6,728 nt of DNA, taken from positions 1 through 6,728 of the forward strand of contig JBHJOF010000232.1 in NCBI GenBank assembly GCA_050330055.1, written 5' to 3'. A program made the position numbers and the translations under genes. The notes under the pieces are model-generated. The model worked only from the letters and a program-made list of their open reading frames with translations. It searched no databases and was not told the DNA's origin. This DNA comes from JBHJOF01 sp050330055. Its GTDB lineage: Bacteria > Pseudomonadota > Alphaproteobacteria > Kiloniellales > JAKSDN01. Shown piece by piece: positions 1-6,101 of the stretch; the first letter of the stretch is position 1; each line of letters starts with the position of its first letter.

Positions 1-207
1 GATCCTCATCCGTGTCCAAATCGTCGTGAAACGCTTGGGCATCAGTAGAATCAATGCCATGCACCACGTCCACAAAATTAAACCGGACAGCAGTGGCCTT
101 CGCCGACCATGACGGTCGGAGTGAACGAGCCTTAGCCGGACTGCCGTGGATCAAGTCTGCGTATGTCAGCAGGAGCCAGATGTCAAAGTCACAGCACCAG
201 GCCCATT
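1..207. other. Lower-G+C left flank with no assignable gene
   Basis: The first 60 bases are about 48% G+C and the next 120 about 58%, clearly below the genes to the right. On the minus strand one frame is open from position 205 to the left edge. It contains a GTG at 73-71 followed by a protein-like acidic stretch (VDVVHGIDSTDAQAFHDD), so it could be the N-terminus of a gene continuing to the left, but I recognise no family. A plus-strand frame is open from position 2 to a TGA at 110-112 and reads less like protein. A small inverted repeat (CCGACC 103-108, loop ATGAC, GGTCGG 114-119) has no T-run after it. The C-terminus of a CoxD/MoxR ATPase, often found before a coxE gene, is not visible here. 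Confidence 0.3.
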
Positions 208-218
208 ATGCAGGATAG
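180..218 (+). other. Possible 12-codon leader ORF overlapping the start of the VWA gene
   Basis: An ATG at 180 follows AGGAG at 171-175 with a 4-nt spacer, the best Shine-Dalgarno in this stretch. The frame reads MSKSQHQAHYAG and stops at TAG 216-218, 8 nt inside the next gene, whose own ATG at 208 has only a weak CAGG upstream. This arrangement could couple translation of the VWA gene to the leader peptide. It may equally be chance: the peptide is very short and no family is recognisable. Confidence 0.15.
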
Positions 219-1470
219 CGTTCCCAGGAACGGTGCCGGCGAAGCGGCCCCTCCGCCGCTCGAGGGAGGCCGCCTGGCCGAGAACGTCATGTACTTCGCG
301 CGCACCCTGCGCGCGGCCGGGCTGCCGGTCGGGCCGGGCAAGGTGCTGACCGCGCTGCAGGCGGTCGAGACGGTCGGGCTGGACCGGCGAGAGGACCTCT
401 ACTGGGCGCTGCATGCCGTCTTCGTCAACCGGCGCGATCAGCGCGAGATCTTCGACCAGGCCTTCCACGTCTTCTGGCGCAACCCGCAGCTCTTGGCGCG
501 GCTGATGCGCCTGCTGCTGCCCGAGATTGCCACGCCGGAGCGCCCGGGCGAGGAGGCGAACGAGCTGAGCCGCCGGCTGGCCGACGCCATGAAGGGCGAT
601 CGGAGCGCCGGCCAGGCGCGCGAGGACAGCGAGGACCGTATCGAGATCGACGCCATCCTCACCTGGTCGGACAAGGAGGTGCTGCACGAGCAGGACTTCG
701 AACAGATGACCGCCGAGGAGATCGCCCAGGCCAAGAAGGCGATCGCCGCCATGCGCCTGCCGATCCAGGACGTGGCGACGCGGCGCTTCCAGCCCGACCG
801 CGGCGGCCGCCGCGCCGACCCGCGCGCCTCGATGCGCGCGGCGCTGCGCTCGGGCCGCGACATCATTCCGCTCAAGTGGAAGACGCGGCGGCGGCGTCAT
901 CCGCCGCTGGTCGTGCTCTGCGACATCTCCGGCTCGATGAGCCGCTACTCGCGCATGCTGCTGCACTTCATGCACGCCATCACCAATGACCGCGACCGGG
1001 TGCACACCTTCCTGTTCGGCACGCGGCTGACCAACATCACCCGCCAGCTGCGCAACAAGGACATCGACGTGGCGCTGGAGAAGGTCTCGCAGCAGGTGCT
1101 GGACTGGGCCGGCGGCACGCGGATCGGCGCCTGTCTGCACGGCTTCAACGTCACCTGGTCGCGCCGCGTGCTGGGCCAGGGCGCCATCGTGCTCTTGATT
1201 TCCGACGGCCTGGACCGCGACGACGCGCACGGCCTGGCGCGCGAGATGGAGCGGCTGCACAAGTCCTGCCGGCGGCTGATCTGGCTCAACCCCCTCTTGC
1301 GCTACGAGGGCTATGCGCCAAAATCTCAGGGGGCCAAGGCCATGATGCCGCACGTCGATGACTTCCGGCCGGTGCACAATTTGCAGAGCCTGGCCGAGCT
1401 GACCGCGGTGCTGAGCCGCCCGGTGCTGCGCCGGCAGGAGGGCGTCAGCGGCTGGCTGGAGGCGATGTAG
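208..1470 (+). CDS. CoxE-like VWA domain protein (molybdenum hydroxylase maturation)
   Basis: This 420-residue protein belongs to the CoxE family of von Willebrand factor A proteins. In CO dehydrogenase clusters CoxE acts with the MoxR-type AAA ATPase CoxD in maturing the molybdenum-containing active site, presumably in the cytoplasm. The N-terminal part (about 20-80) has the family-like segment GRLAENVMYFARTLRAAGLP. A charged, arginine-rich linker leads to the VWA fold. The metal-ion-dependent adhesion site is complete: DISGSMS at 239-245, the threonine of GGTR at 304, and the aspartate of SDGLD at 333. Length is normal for the family, and no signal peptide or membrane segment is seen. ATG 208 is preferred because the family resemblance begins shortly after it. 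An in-frame ATG at 163 would add 15 residues unlike the family, and neither start has a strong ribosome site. The XdhC-domain gene follows after 15 nt, so the two are probably cotranscribed. The family call is secure; the client enzyme is not known. Confidence 0.92.
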   Translation: MQDSVPRNGAGEAAPPPLEGGRLAENVMYFARTLRAAGLPVGPGKVLTALQAVETVGLDRREDLYWALHAVFVNRRDQREIFDQAFHVFWRNPQLLARLMRLLLPEIATPERPGEEANELSRRLADAMKGDRSAGQAREDSEDRIEIDAILTWSDKEVLHEQDFEQMTAEEIAQAKKAIAAMRLPIQDVATRRFQPDRGGRRADPRASMRAALRSGRDIIPLKWKTRRRRHPPLVVLCDISGSMSRYSRMLLHFMHAITNDRDRVHTFLFGTRLTNITRQLRNKDIDVALEKVSQQVLDWAGGTRIGACLHGFNVTWSRRVLGQGAIVLLISDGLDRDDAHGLAREMERLHKSCRRLIWLNPLLRYEGYAPKSQGAKAMMPHVDDFRPVHNLQSLAELTAVLSRPVLRRQEGVSGWLEAM

Positions 1471-1485
1471 AAGGGCAAAAAAACC

Positions 1486-1809
1486 ATGCAGCAATCGCAA
1501 GACGACATCCTGAGCGAGGCGGCGCGCTGGCTGGCCGAGGGCCGCCAGGTGGCGCTGGCCACCGTGGTCTCGACCTGGGGCTCCTCGCCGCGGCCGGTCG
1601 GCAGCCAGCTGCTGATCGACGACAAGAACAGCATGCTGGGCTCGGTCTCCGGCGGCTGCATCGAGGGCGCCGTGGTGCACGAGGCGCGCGAAGTGATGCA
1701 GAGCGGCGAGCCGCGCCTGCTCGACTTCGGCGTCAGCGACGAGCAGGCCTGGGAAGTCGGCCTCGCCTGCGGCGGCAAGATCCAAGTCTTCGTCGAGCGG
1801 CTGGGATGA
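1486..1809 (+). CDS. XdhC/CoxI family protein, N-terminal domain only
   Basis: This 107-residue protein consists solely of the XdhC_CoxI N-terminal domain. In full-length XdhC (about 300 residues) this domain helps bind the molybdenum cofactor and pass it to xanthine dehydrogenase-type enzymes. Visible family motifs are STWGSSPRPVG (29-39), GSVSGGCIEG (52-61, with the conserved Cys58) and LACGGKIQVFVE (93-104, with Cys95). The domain ends cleanly at TGA 1807-1809 just after its last strand. The start is ATG 1486, preceded by AAGGG at 1471-1475, 15 nt after the CoxE-like gene. The missing Rossmann half is encoded as a separate gene after a repeat-filled gap. Two-gene arrangements of this kind are, as I recall, common in alphaproteobacteria, so I read it as a natural split rather than a broken gene. 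The two products probably act as a pair; this is inferred. Confidence 0.93.
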   Translation: MQQSQDDILSEAARWLAEGRQVALATVVSTWGSSPRPVGSQLLIDDKNSMLGSVSGGCIEGAVVHEAREVMQSGEPRLLDFGVSDEQAWEVGLACGGKIQVFVERLG

Positions 1810-1845
1810 CTGCGGATGACGCACGCATGATATCGTCAAACCCAA

Positions 1846-1912
1846 TCGTCATGGCCGGGCTTGACCCGGCCATCCATCGCGCCACCTGCACCATGGATGC
1901 CCGGAACATGTC
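1846..1912. repeat. REP-like intergenic palindrome (MAGLDPAIH type)
   Basis: The left part is a perfect hairpin: ATGGCCGGG (1851-1859), loop CTTGA, CCCGGCCAT (1865-1873). The degenerate right part contains ATGGATGCCCGG, whose ATGGATG (1893-1899) is the inverted copy of CATCCAT (1871-1877). This resembles a very common alphaproteobacterial intergenic repeat with left arm GTCATGGCCGGGCTTG and right arm TGGATGCCCGGG. It lies 40 nt after the XdhC N-terminal gene on its 3' side. It could act as an mRNA-stabilising stem or a weak terminator, but no T-run follows. The open frame through it is repeat translated by accident. Boundaries are approximate. Confidence 0.75.
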
Positions 1913-1950
1913 CGCGGCTGTCCAATTCAGAATGAAGATGCTTATTCTGT

Positions 1951-2105
1951 TGTCCGCTTCGCGGACACCCCCCTCCCGGCGCTGCGCGCCGACCTCCCCC
2001 TCGAGGGAGGAGGTAAAAAAAGAGCCGCGCAGGCCGCCAATTCCTTCGCCCTCCCCCCTTGAGGGGGAGGGTTGGGAGGGGGGCTGGCGCGAAGCGCCGA
2101 AAGGG
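1951..2105. repeat. Bipartite palindromic repeat element A (two inverted modules)
   Basis: Two modules in opposite orientation flank an AT-richer linker (about 2014-2050). The right module (2051-2105) has a palindromic core CTCCCCCCTTGAGGGGGAGG, then G-runs, then a hairpin GGCGC-GAA-GCGCC (2086-2098). The left module, read on the minus strand, has the same order: core (2013-1993), GGGAGGGGGG, and hairpin TGTCCGC-GAA-GCGGACA (1967-1951). It also has an extra hairpin GGCGC-GCA-GCGCC (1990-1978) where the right module has only GTT. The right module is 54/55 identical to the inverted copy at 6620-6674. Together with the palindrome at 1846-1912 the element fills almost all of the 304-nt gap between the two XdhC-domain genes. 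I see no gene in this gap. Confidence 0.8.
2063..2105 (+). promoter_or_regulatory. Repeat-derived leader: potential G-quadruplex, hairpin and ribosome binding site
   Basis: On the coding strand in front of the XdhC C-terminal gene are four G-runs of 5, 3, 3 and 6 bases separated by A, TT and A (2063-2083), a classic short-loop G-quadruplex pattern. A hairpin GGCGC-GAA-GCGCC (2086-2098) follows, and after one base comes AAAGGG (2100-2105), 8 nt before ATG 2114. The Shine-Dalgarno is therefore the end of the repeat module itself. Folding of the G-runs or hairpin could change access to the ribosome site. The sequence pattern is seen directly; a regulatory role is inferred. Confidence 0.45.
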
Positions 2106-2113
2106 CCTTCTGT

Positions 2114-2830
2114 ATGAAACGCGCGATCTTCGATGCGCTGCTGAGCGCCCGCGCCGCGAAGCGGCCGGTGGCCGTCGTCACGGAGCTAAAGGGCGGCGCG
2201 CAGGCCTTGGTCGACGCCACCAGCACGCAAGGCGACCTGGTGCTCGACGCCGGGCAGCTCGCCGCGGTGCGCCGGGCCATCGCCGAGGACAGCAGCGGCG
2301 TGCTGGAGGGAACCGGGCTCTTCGTCCATGTGCACAATGCGCCGCTGCGCCTGATCATCGTCGGTGCGGTGCACATCGCGCAGCCGCTGGTGCCGATGGC
2401 GCGGCTCGCCGGCTACGCGGTCAGCGTGGTCGATCCGCGCCAGGCCTGGGCGACGCCCGAGCGCTTCCCTGACGTCGAGGTTATGACCGACTGGCCCGAC
2501 GAGGCCATGGCGGCGCTCCAGCCCGATAGTCGAACGGCCGTCGTGTTCCTGACCCACGATCCCAAGCTGGACGATCCGGCCCTGATCGTGGCGCTGCGTT
2601 CCGAGGCCTTCTACATCGGCGCGCTGGGCAGCACGCGCACGCACGCCAAGCGCCTGCAGCGCCTCGAGGCCGAGGGGCTCGGCGCCGCCGACTTCGCCCG
2701 CATCCACGCGCCCATCGGCCTGCCGATCGGCGCGCGCAGCCCGGCCGAGATCGCCGTCGCGATCCTGGCCCAGATCACCCAGGTGAAGCACCGCGCCCCG
2801 GCGCTGGTCAAGCGCGAGGCGGCGGCGTGA
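2114..2830 (+). CDS. XdhC family protein, C-terminal Rossmann domain only
   Basis: This 238-residue protein is the XdhC C-terminal half, a NAD(P)-type Rossmann domain that in XdhC/CoxI proteins takes part in molybdenum cofactor handling for xanthine dehydrogenase-family enzymes. Residues 1-75 form a lead-in (KRPVAVVTELKGGAQALV). The nucleotide-binding motif is IIVGAVHIAQ (81-90) and has Val86 where classical XdhC has GAGH. As I remember it, the GAVHIAQ form is usual in this two-gene subfamily. Other motifs are VDPR (106-109), FLTHDPKLDDPAL (135-147), YIGALGSTRT (157-166) and IHAPIGLPIGARSPAEIAVAI (187-207). ATG 2114 is chosen because family similarity starts there and AAAGGG lies 8 nt upstream; an earlier ATG at 2072 would only translate repeat DNA. 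The 3' end overlaps the next gene at GTGA, suggesting translational coupling. Family call secure, exact client unknown. Confidence 0.93.
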   Translation: MKRAIFDALLSARAAKRPVAVVTELKGGAQALVDATSTQGDLVLDAGQLAAVRRAIAEDSSGVLEGTGLFVHVHNAPLRLIIVGAVHIAQPLVPMARLAGYAVSVVDPRQAWATPERFPDVEVMTDWPDEAMAALQPDSRTAVVFLTHDPKLDDPALIVALRSEAFYIGALGSTRTHAKRLQRLEAEGLGAADFARIHAPIGLPIGARSPAEIAVAILAQITQVKHRAPALVKREAAA

Positions 2831-4473
2831 TCTTCGGCGACACCCCGCTCGATCAGGCGGAAGGCGCGATCCTGGCGCACTCGGTCACGGCGGGCGACGC
2901 CCGCTTCAAGAAGGGCCGCGTGCTCTCGGCCGACGACCTGGCCGCACTGCGCAAGGCCGGAATCCGCTCGGTGGTGGCGGCGCGGCTCGAGCCCGGCGAC
3001 GTGCACGAGGACGTGGCCGCCGCGACCATCGCCGAGGCGGTGACCGGCGAGGGCCTTTCGGCCAGCGCCGCCTTCACCGGCCGCTGCAACCTGATCGCCG
3101 AGACGCGCGGCGTTCTGGTGATCGACCGGGCCCGGCTCGAGGCGCTCAACCTGGTCGACGAGGCGGTCACCGTCGCCACCCTGCCCGCCTACGAGCTGAT
3201 CGAGCCGCGCCAGATGGCGGCGACCATCAAGATCATCCCCTTCGCCGTCTCCGGTCCCGTGCTGGAGGCCTGCCTGGCGGTTGCTCAACGGACCGGGCCG
3301 ATCGTGCGCGTCGCCGCGCTCAGGCCGCGCCAGGTCGGGCTGGTGCAGACCACGCTGCCCGGTCTGAAGCCGAGCATCCTCGACAAGACCAAGGAGGCGA
3401 TCGACGCGCGCCTGGCGGCGCTCGACTGCCCGCCGTCGCTGGAGCGCCGCGTGGCCCATAAAAGCGACGCGGTGGCGGCGGCGATCGGTGCGCTGCGCGC
3501 CGAAGGCTGCGCCCTGGTGCTGGTGTCGGGAGCGTCGGCCATCGTCGACCGGCGCGACGTGGTGCCGGCCGGCATCGAGGCGGCCGGTGGCGTCATCGAG
3601 CATTTCGGCATGCCGGTCGATCCGGGCAATCTCCTGCTGTTCGCGAAGAAGGACGGCCGGCCCGTGGTGGGCCTTCCCGGCTGCGCCCGGTCGCCCAAGC
3701 TGAACGGCTTCGACTGGGTGCTGCAGCGCCTCTTGGCCGACGTGCCGGTGACCAGCCGGGACCTTATGCTGATGGGCGTCGGCGGCCTCTTGAAGGAGAC
3801 CAGCGCCCGGCCCCTGCCGCGCGCCGCCGCGGTCGAGGAAGCGCCCGCGCCGGCCGCACCGCGTGCGCCAAGCATCGCCGCCGTGGTGCTGGCGGCCGGC
3901 CGCTCGACCCGCATGGGCCCGGTCAACAAGCTGCTGGCCGACGTCGCGGGCGCGCCCATGGTGCGCCGCGTCGCCGAAGCGGTGCTGGCTTCGCGCGCCG
4001 AGCCGGTCGTCGTCGTGACCGGCCATAACCGCGACAAGGTCGAGGCGGCGCTGACCGGGCTCGGCGTCACCACGGTGCACAACAGCGACTACGCGGCCGG
4101 GCTCAGCACCTCGCTGCACCGCGGCCTCGCCGCCGTGCCGGCCGAGGCGGACGGCGTGGTGGTCTGCCTCGGCGACATGCCGCGCGTCAGCCCGGCGGTG
4201 ATTGACCGCCTGATCGCCGCCTTCAACCCGGTCGAGGGCCGCGCCATCTGCGTGCCGACCTGGCAGGGCAAGCGCGGCAACCCGGTGCTGCTGGCGCGGC
4301 GTTTCTTCGCCGAGATTCAGGCCGTGGCCGGCGACGTCGGCGCCAAGGCGCTGATCGGCGAGTACCCCGAGGTCGTGGCCGAGGTGCCGATGCCCGACGA
4401 CGCCGTGCTGACCGACATCGACACGCCGGAGATGCTGGCCGCGCTCCGGTCGGCAGCGGAGCGGCCCGCCTAG
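2827..4473 (+). CDS. Fusion of MoeA-like molybdopterin-binding region and MocA-like cytidylyltransferase
   Basis: This 548-residue protein has two parts. Residues 1-335 resemble molybdopterin-binding (MoeA/MogA-type) proteins: AILAHSV near the N-terminus, SGASAIVDRRD (234-244) in the place of the MoeA SGG-S-GxxD loop, and VVGLPGCARSPK (280-291) in the place of the LPGNP motif. After an Ala/Pro-rich linker (about 336-349), residues 350-545 are an NTP transferase like MocA, which joins CTP to Mo-molybdopterin to give molybdopterin cytosine dinucleotide. Its motifs are LAAGRSTRMG (355-364) with Lys368, CLGDMP (447-452), KRGNP (482-486) and DIDTPE (530-535). The start is GTG 2827, sharing bases with the previous stop, with GAGG at 2816-2819. 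Xanthine dehydrogenase and CO dehydrogenase enzymes use this cofactor form, which fits the neighbours. MobA-like guanylyl transfer or another nucleotide preference cannot be excluded from sequence alone. Confidence 0.9.
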   Translation: MIFGDTPLDQAEGAILAHSVTAGDARFKKGRVLSADDLAALRKAGIRSVVAARLEPGDVHEDVAAATIAEAVTGEGLSASAAFTGRCNLIAETRGVLVIDRARLEALNLVDEAVTVATLPAYELIEPRQMAATIKIIPFAVSGPVLEACLAVAQRTGPIVRVAALRPRQVGLVQTTLPGLKPSILDKTKEAIDARLAALDCPPSLERRVAHKSDAVAAAIGALRAEGCALVLVSGASAIVDRRDVVPAGIEAAGGVIEHFGMPVDPGNLLLFAKKDGRPVVGLPGCARSPKLNGFDWVLQRLLADVPVTSRDLMLMGVGGLLKETSARPLPRAAAVEEAPAPAAPRAPSIAAVVLAAGRSTRMGPVNKLLADVAGAPMVRRVAEAVLASRAEPVVVVTGHNRDKVEAALTGLGVTTVHNSDYAAGLSTSLHRGLAAVPAEADGVVVCLGDMPRVSPAVIDRLIAAFNPVEGRAICVPTWQGKRGNPVLLARRFFAEIQAVAGDVGAKALIGEYPEVVAEVPMPDDAVLTDIDTPEMLAALRSAAERPA

Positions 4474-4490
4474 CGATTCCGTTTCGTCAT

Positions 4491-4510
4491 GTCATCGCGT
4501 GCGCGATGAC
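4491..4510 (+). terminator. Stem-loop after the cofactor-gene operon, possible terminator
   Basis: GTCATCGC, loop GTGC, GCGATGAC forms a perfect 8-bp stem 17 nt after the TAG of the fusion gene. The bases that follow (TCCCTTCATT) are only modestly T-rich, so intrinsic termination would be weak. It may work together with the larger palindrome just downstream, or be an outlying part of that repeat. Confidence 0.4.
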
Positions 4511-4520
4511 TCCCTTCATT

Positions 4521-4671
4521 CACCCTCACCCTCCCATCGCTGTCGCGATGGGCCCCTCCCTCTCCCCTCCAAGGGAGAGGGGAACAAACAGGCGCGCCGC
4601 AAAATCCCTCTCCCTCGGAGGGGAGAGGGAGGGGCCCGCGTGACCGAAGGTCGCGTGGGAGGGTGAGGGTG
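4521..4671. repeat. Bipartite palindromic repeat element B between convergent genes
   Basis: The element is a long interrupted palindrome. Outer arms CACCCTCACCCTCCCA (4521-4536) and its exact complement (4656-4671) match over 16 nt. Inner arms GGGCCCCTCCCTCTCCCCT (4550-4568) and 4619-4637 match over 19 nt. Between outer and inner arms each side carries its own small hairpin of unrelated sequence: ATCGC-TGTC-GCGAT on the left (4536-4549) and a stem with GACC-GAA-GGTC on the right (about 4638-4655). The centre (about 4582-4604) is unpaired linker. A further GTTTCGTCA (4481-4489) recurs inverted at 4670-4678. It sits between the 3' ends of the fusion gene and the MFS gene, where it could block read-through both ways. 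The 214-nt gap holds no gene. Confidence 0.8.
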
Positions 4672-4687
4672 ACGAAACAAAATGGGC

Positions 4688-6010
4688 CTAAAAGCGCTTC
4701 GGCACGTAGCGGGCGTAGTAGGCGACCACCAGCATCGAGAGGCCGCTGGCGACGAAGACCGCCGGCAGGCTGAAGGCCTTGAGCAGCAGCGCGAAGAGAC
4801 CGGGCGGCACCAGGTCCGAGAAGTTGCGGTAGGTCATGAAGACCGCGGTCATGTCGGAGCGCTGGTGCGGCTTGACGGCGCGCAGGAAAGGCACGTTGCC
4901 GACCACGTCGAGCGCGGTGACGAAGAGCGAGCCGAGCAGCAGCCAGGCGACCCCGATCCAGGGCACCGCGGCGAAGACCGCCACCAGAATCGTCGTCAGG
5001 CCGGCAATGATGAAAGCGGCGATCAGGATCCAGCGCACGCCATAGCGATTAGCGAGCTTGCCCCAGAGCAGCGAGGTGAAGAGCACGGCGTTGCCGGCCG
5101 AGACGATCAGGCCGCCGGCGACCTCGCCCAGGCTGCTCTCGACTGCGTAGATCGGCGCATAGATGAAGAACATCGACCACCAGGCACTGCGACCGAAGGC
5201 GACAATCCATGCCAATCGCAGGCGCGGCTGCTTGAAGTAGCGGGCAACGTTGCCAAGCGGGTTCGGCAGCGGGCCCTGCCGCGCCTGCAGCACCGGGCTC
5301 TCGCCGGCGCGCAGGACCCAGAAGTAGCCGAGCAGCGCCGCAGCGAAGAATATCGACAGACCATAGGGCAGCCAGTGCGATACTTCGCGCGCCAGATAGA
5401 CGCCGAGCGACGGCCCGATAGTCCAGGCGCCCGCCGCCAGGATCAGGCGCAGCGGCTCGAACTGGATCAGCGCGCCGCGCTTGATGTGGTCGAGCACGTA
5501 GAGATTGAGGCAGACCACCACGCAGGTGACGCCGAAGACGCGGGCGATCATGCCGGCAAGCTGCCCCTCGACCGTGCCGAGCCCGATCAGCAGCGAGGCC
5601 AGCACCATCAGCAGCACTCCGTTGGTATAGACCCAGCGCCGGGTCAAACGGCGAATCAACCAGGGCACGGTGAGGCTGCCGATAAGGCCGGCCAGGCTGA
5701 CCACGAAGTAGAGCACGCTGACCTGCTGCGCATCGCCCAGCAGGCGCAGCGCCTCGAGCGGGATCAGCGTGGCCAGGATCGCGCGCGCCAGCGAGTCCAG
5801 GGCGAAGAGGATGGCGAAGGCCCAGGCGCCGGGCGTCGCGACGTACTGCAGCCAGATCGGATGGCGGACGTGCAAGGCGGCCTCTGCCCCGGTGCGACAA
5901 CGAAGTGCTACAGCAAGGGCCGCTGCCGGCCTGAACGGCTGTATGTGCGCGCTTCTTACCGCTTTCCGGGCGGCTTTGACCAGCCGCTTCGCGCGGGAGA
6001 CAGCGGCCAT
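4688..6010 (-). CDS. MFS transporter
   Basis: This inner-membrane protein of 440 residues (from ATG 6010) has the layout of a major facilitator superfamily carrier with about 12 hydrophobic segments, near 62-82, 97-117, 129-146, 152-174, 186-206, 215-234, 265-290, 298-318, 327-347, 350-370, 398-416 and 417-433. The loop between segments 2 and 3 has the basic signature WLIRRLTRRW (117-126), as usual in this superfamily. A hydrophilic stretch near 235-262 separates the two halves. The substrate is not recognisable. The start is doubtful: residues 1-45 are Arg/Ala-rich, have no good Shine-Dalgarno, and use codons rare in this DNA (AGA, AGG, ATA, GTA, CTT, TGT) in residues 17-40. A TTG at 5875, preceded by GAGG, would give a 395-residue protein starting directly before RHPIWLQYVATPG. 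It is convergent with the cofactor genes, so a role with them is not implied. Confidence 0.85.
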   Translation of the reverse strand: MAAVSRAKRLVKAARKAVRSAHIQPFRPAAALAVALRCRTGAEAALHVRHPIWLQYVATPGAWAFAILFALDSLARAILATLIPLEALRLLGDAQQVSVLYFVVSLAGLIGSLTVPWLIRRLTRRWVYTNGVLLMVLASLLIGLGTVEGQLAGMIARVFGVTCVVVCLNLYVLDHIKRGALIQFEPLRLILAAGAWTIGPSLGVYLAREVSHWLPYGLSIFFAAALLGYFWVLRAGESPVLQARQGPLPNPLGNVARYFKQPRLRLAWIVAFGRSAWWSMFFIYAPIYAVESSLGEVAGGLIVSAGNAVLFTSLLWGKLANRYGVRWILIAAFIIAGLTTILVAVFAAVPWIGVAWLLLGSLFVTALDVVGNVPFLRAVKPHQRSDMTAVFMTYRNFSDLVPPGLFALLLKAFSLPAVFVASGLSMLVVAYYARYVPKRF

Positions 6011-6101
6011 CCAGGCGGCCTGCCAGGCGCTGTCCCGCCGAGGTGCGATCGGCTAGACTGAATCGAGGAAACAGCGGGCTCCAGGTTGGGGGGAAGGGTC
6101 C

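Noticed and set aside
166..1845. Long minus-strand open frame (about 559 codons) opposite the CoxE-like and XdhC N-terminal genes
   Set aside because: It is antisense to genes with full family motifs. Its translation is rich in Arg, Ala, His and Gln without any domain, as expected for the shadow of high-G+C coding DNA.
1806..2117. Open frame of 103 codons overlapping the end of the XdhC N-terminal gene
   Set aside because: It translates the palindromic repeats (MAGLDPAIHR and SPSPLEGEGWEGG are typical repeat artefacts) and has no ribosome site.
1942..2376. Minus-strand frame of 144 codons over element A and the start of the XdhC C-terminal gene
   Set aside because: It is half repeat DNA and half antisense of a real gene.
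1486..2830. The split XdhC as a frameshifted or interrupted pseudogene
   Set aside because: Each half has its own start, ribosome site, complete domain and proper stop, and the second half starts where the two-gene subfamily normally starts.
2611..4119. Long minus-strand open frame (about 502 codons) opposite the XdhC C-terminal and fusion genes
   Set aside because: Antisense shadow of well-supported genes, with low-complexity Arg/Gly/His/Gln translation and no recognisable domain.
4521..4671. Element B as a CRISPR array or insertion sequence
   Set aside because: The repeats are inverted rather than direct, there are no spacers of regular length, and no transposase is encoded.
6030..6058. 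Possible sigma-70 promoter for the secreted-protein gene (CTGTCC, 17-nt spacer, TAGACT)
   Set aside because: The match to consensus is poor, 3/6 and 4/6, so it cannot be told from chance in this sequence.
4682..6061. Plus-strand open frame (about 459 codons) opposite the MFS gene
   Set aside because: Its translation is Gln/Asp/Arg/His-rich without domains, while the minus strand encodes a clear multi-helix membrane protein.
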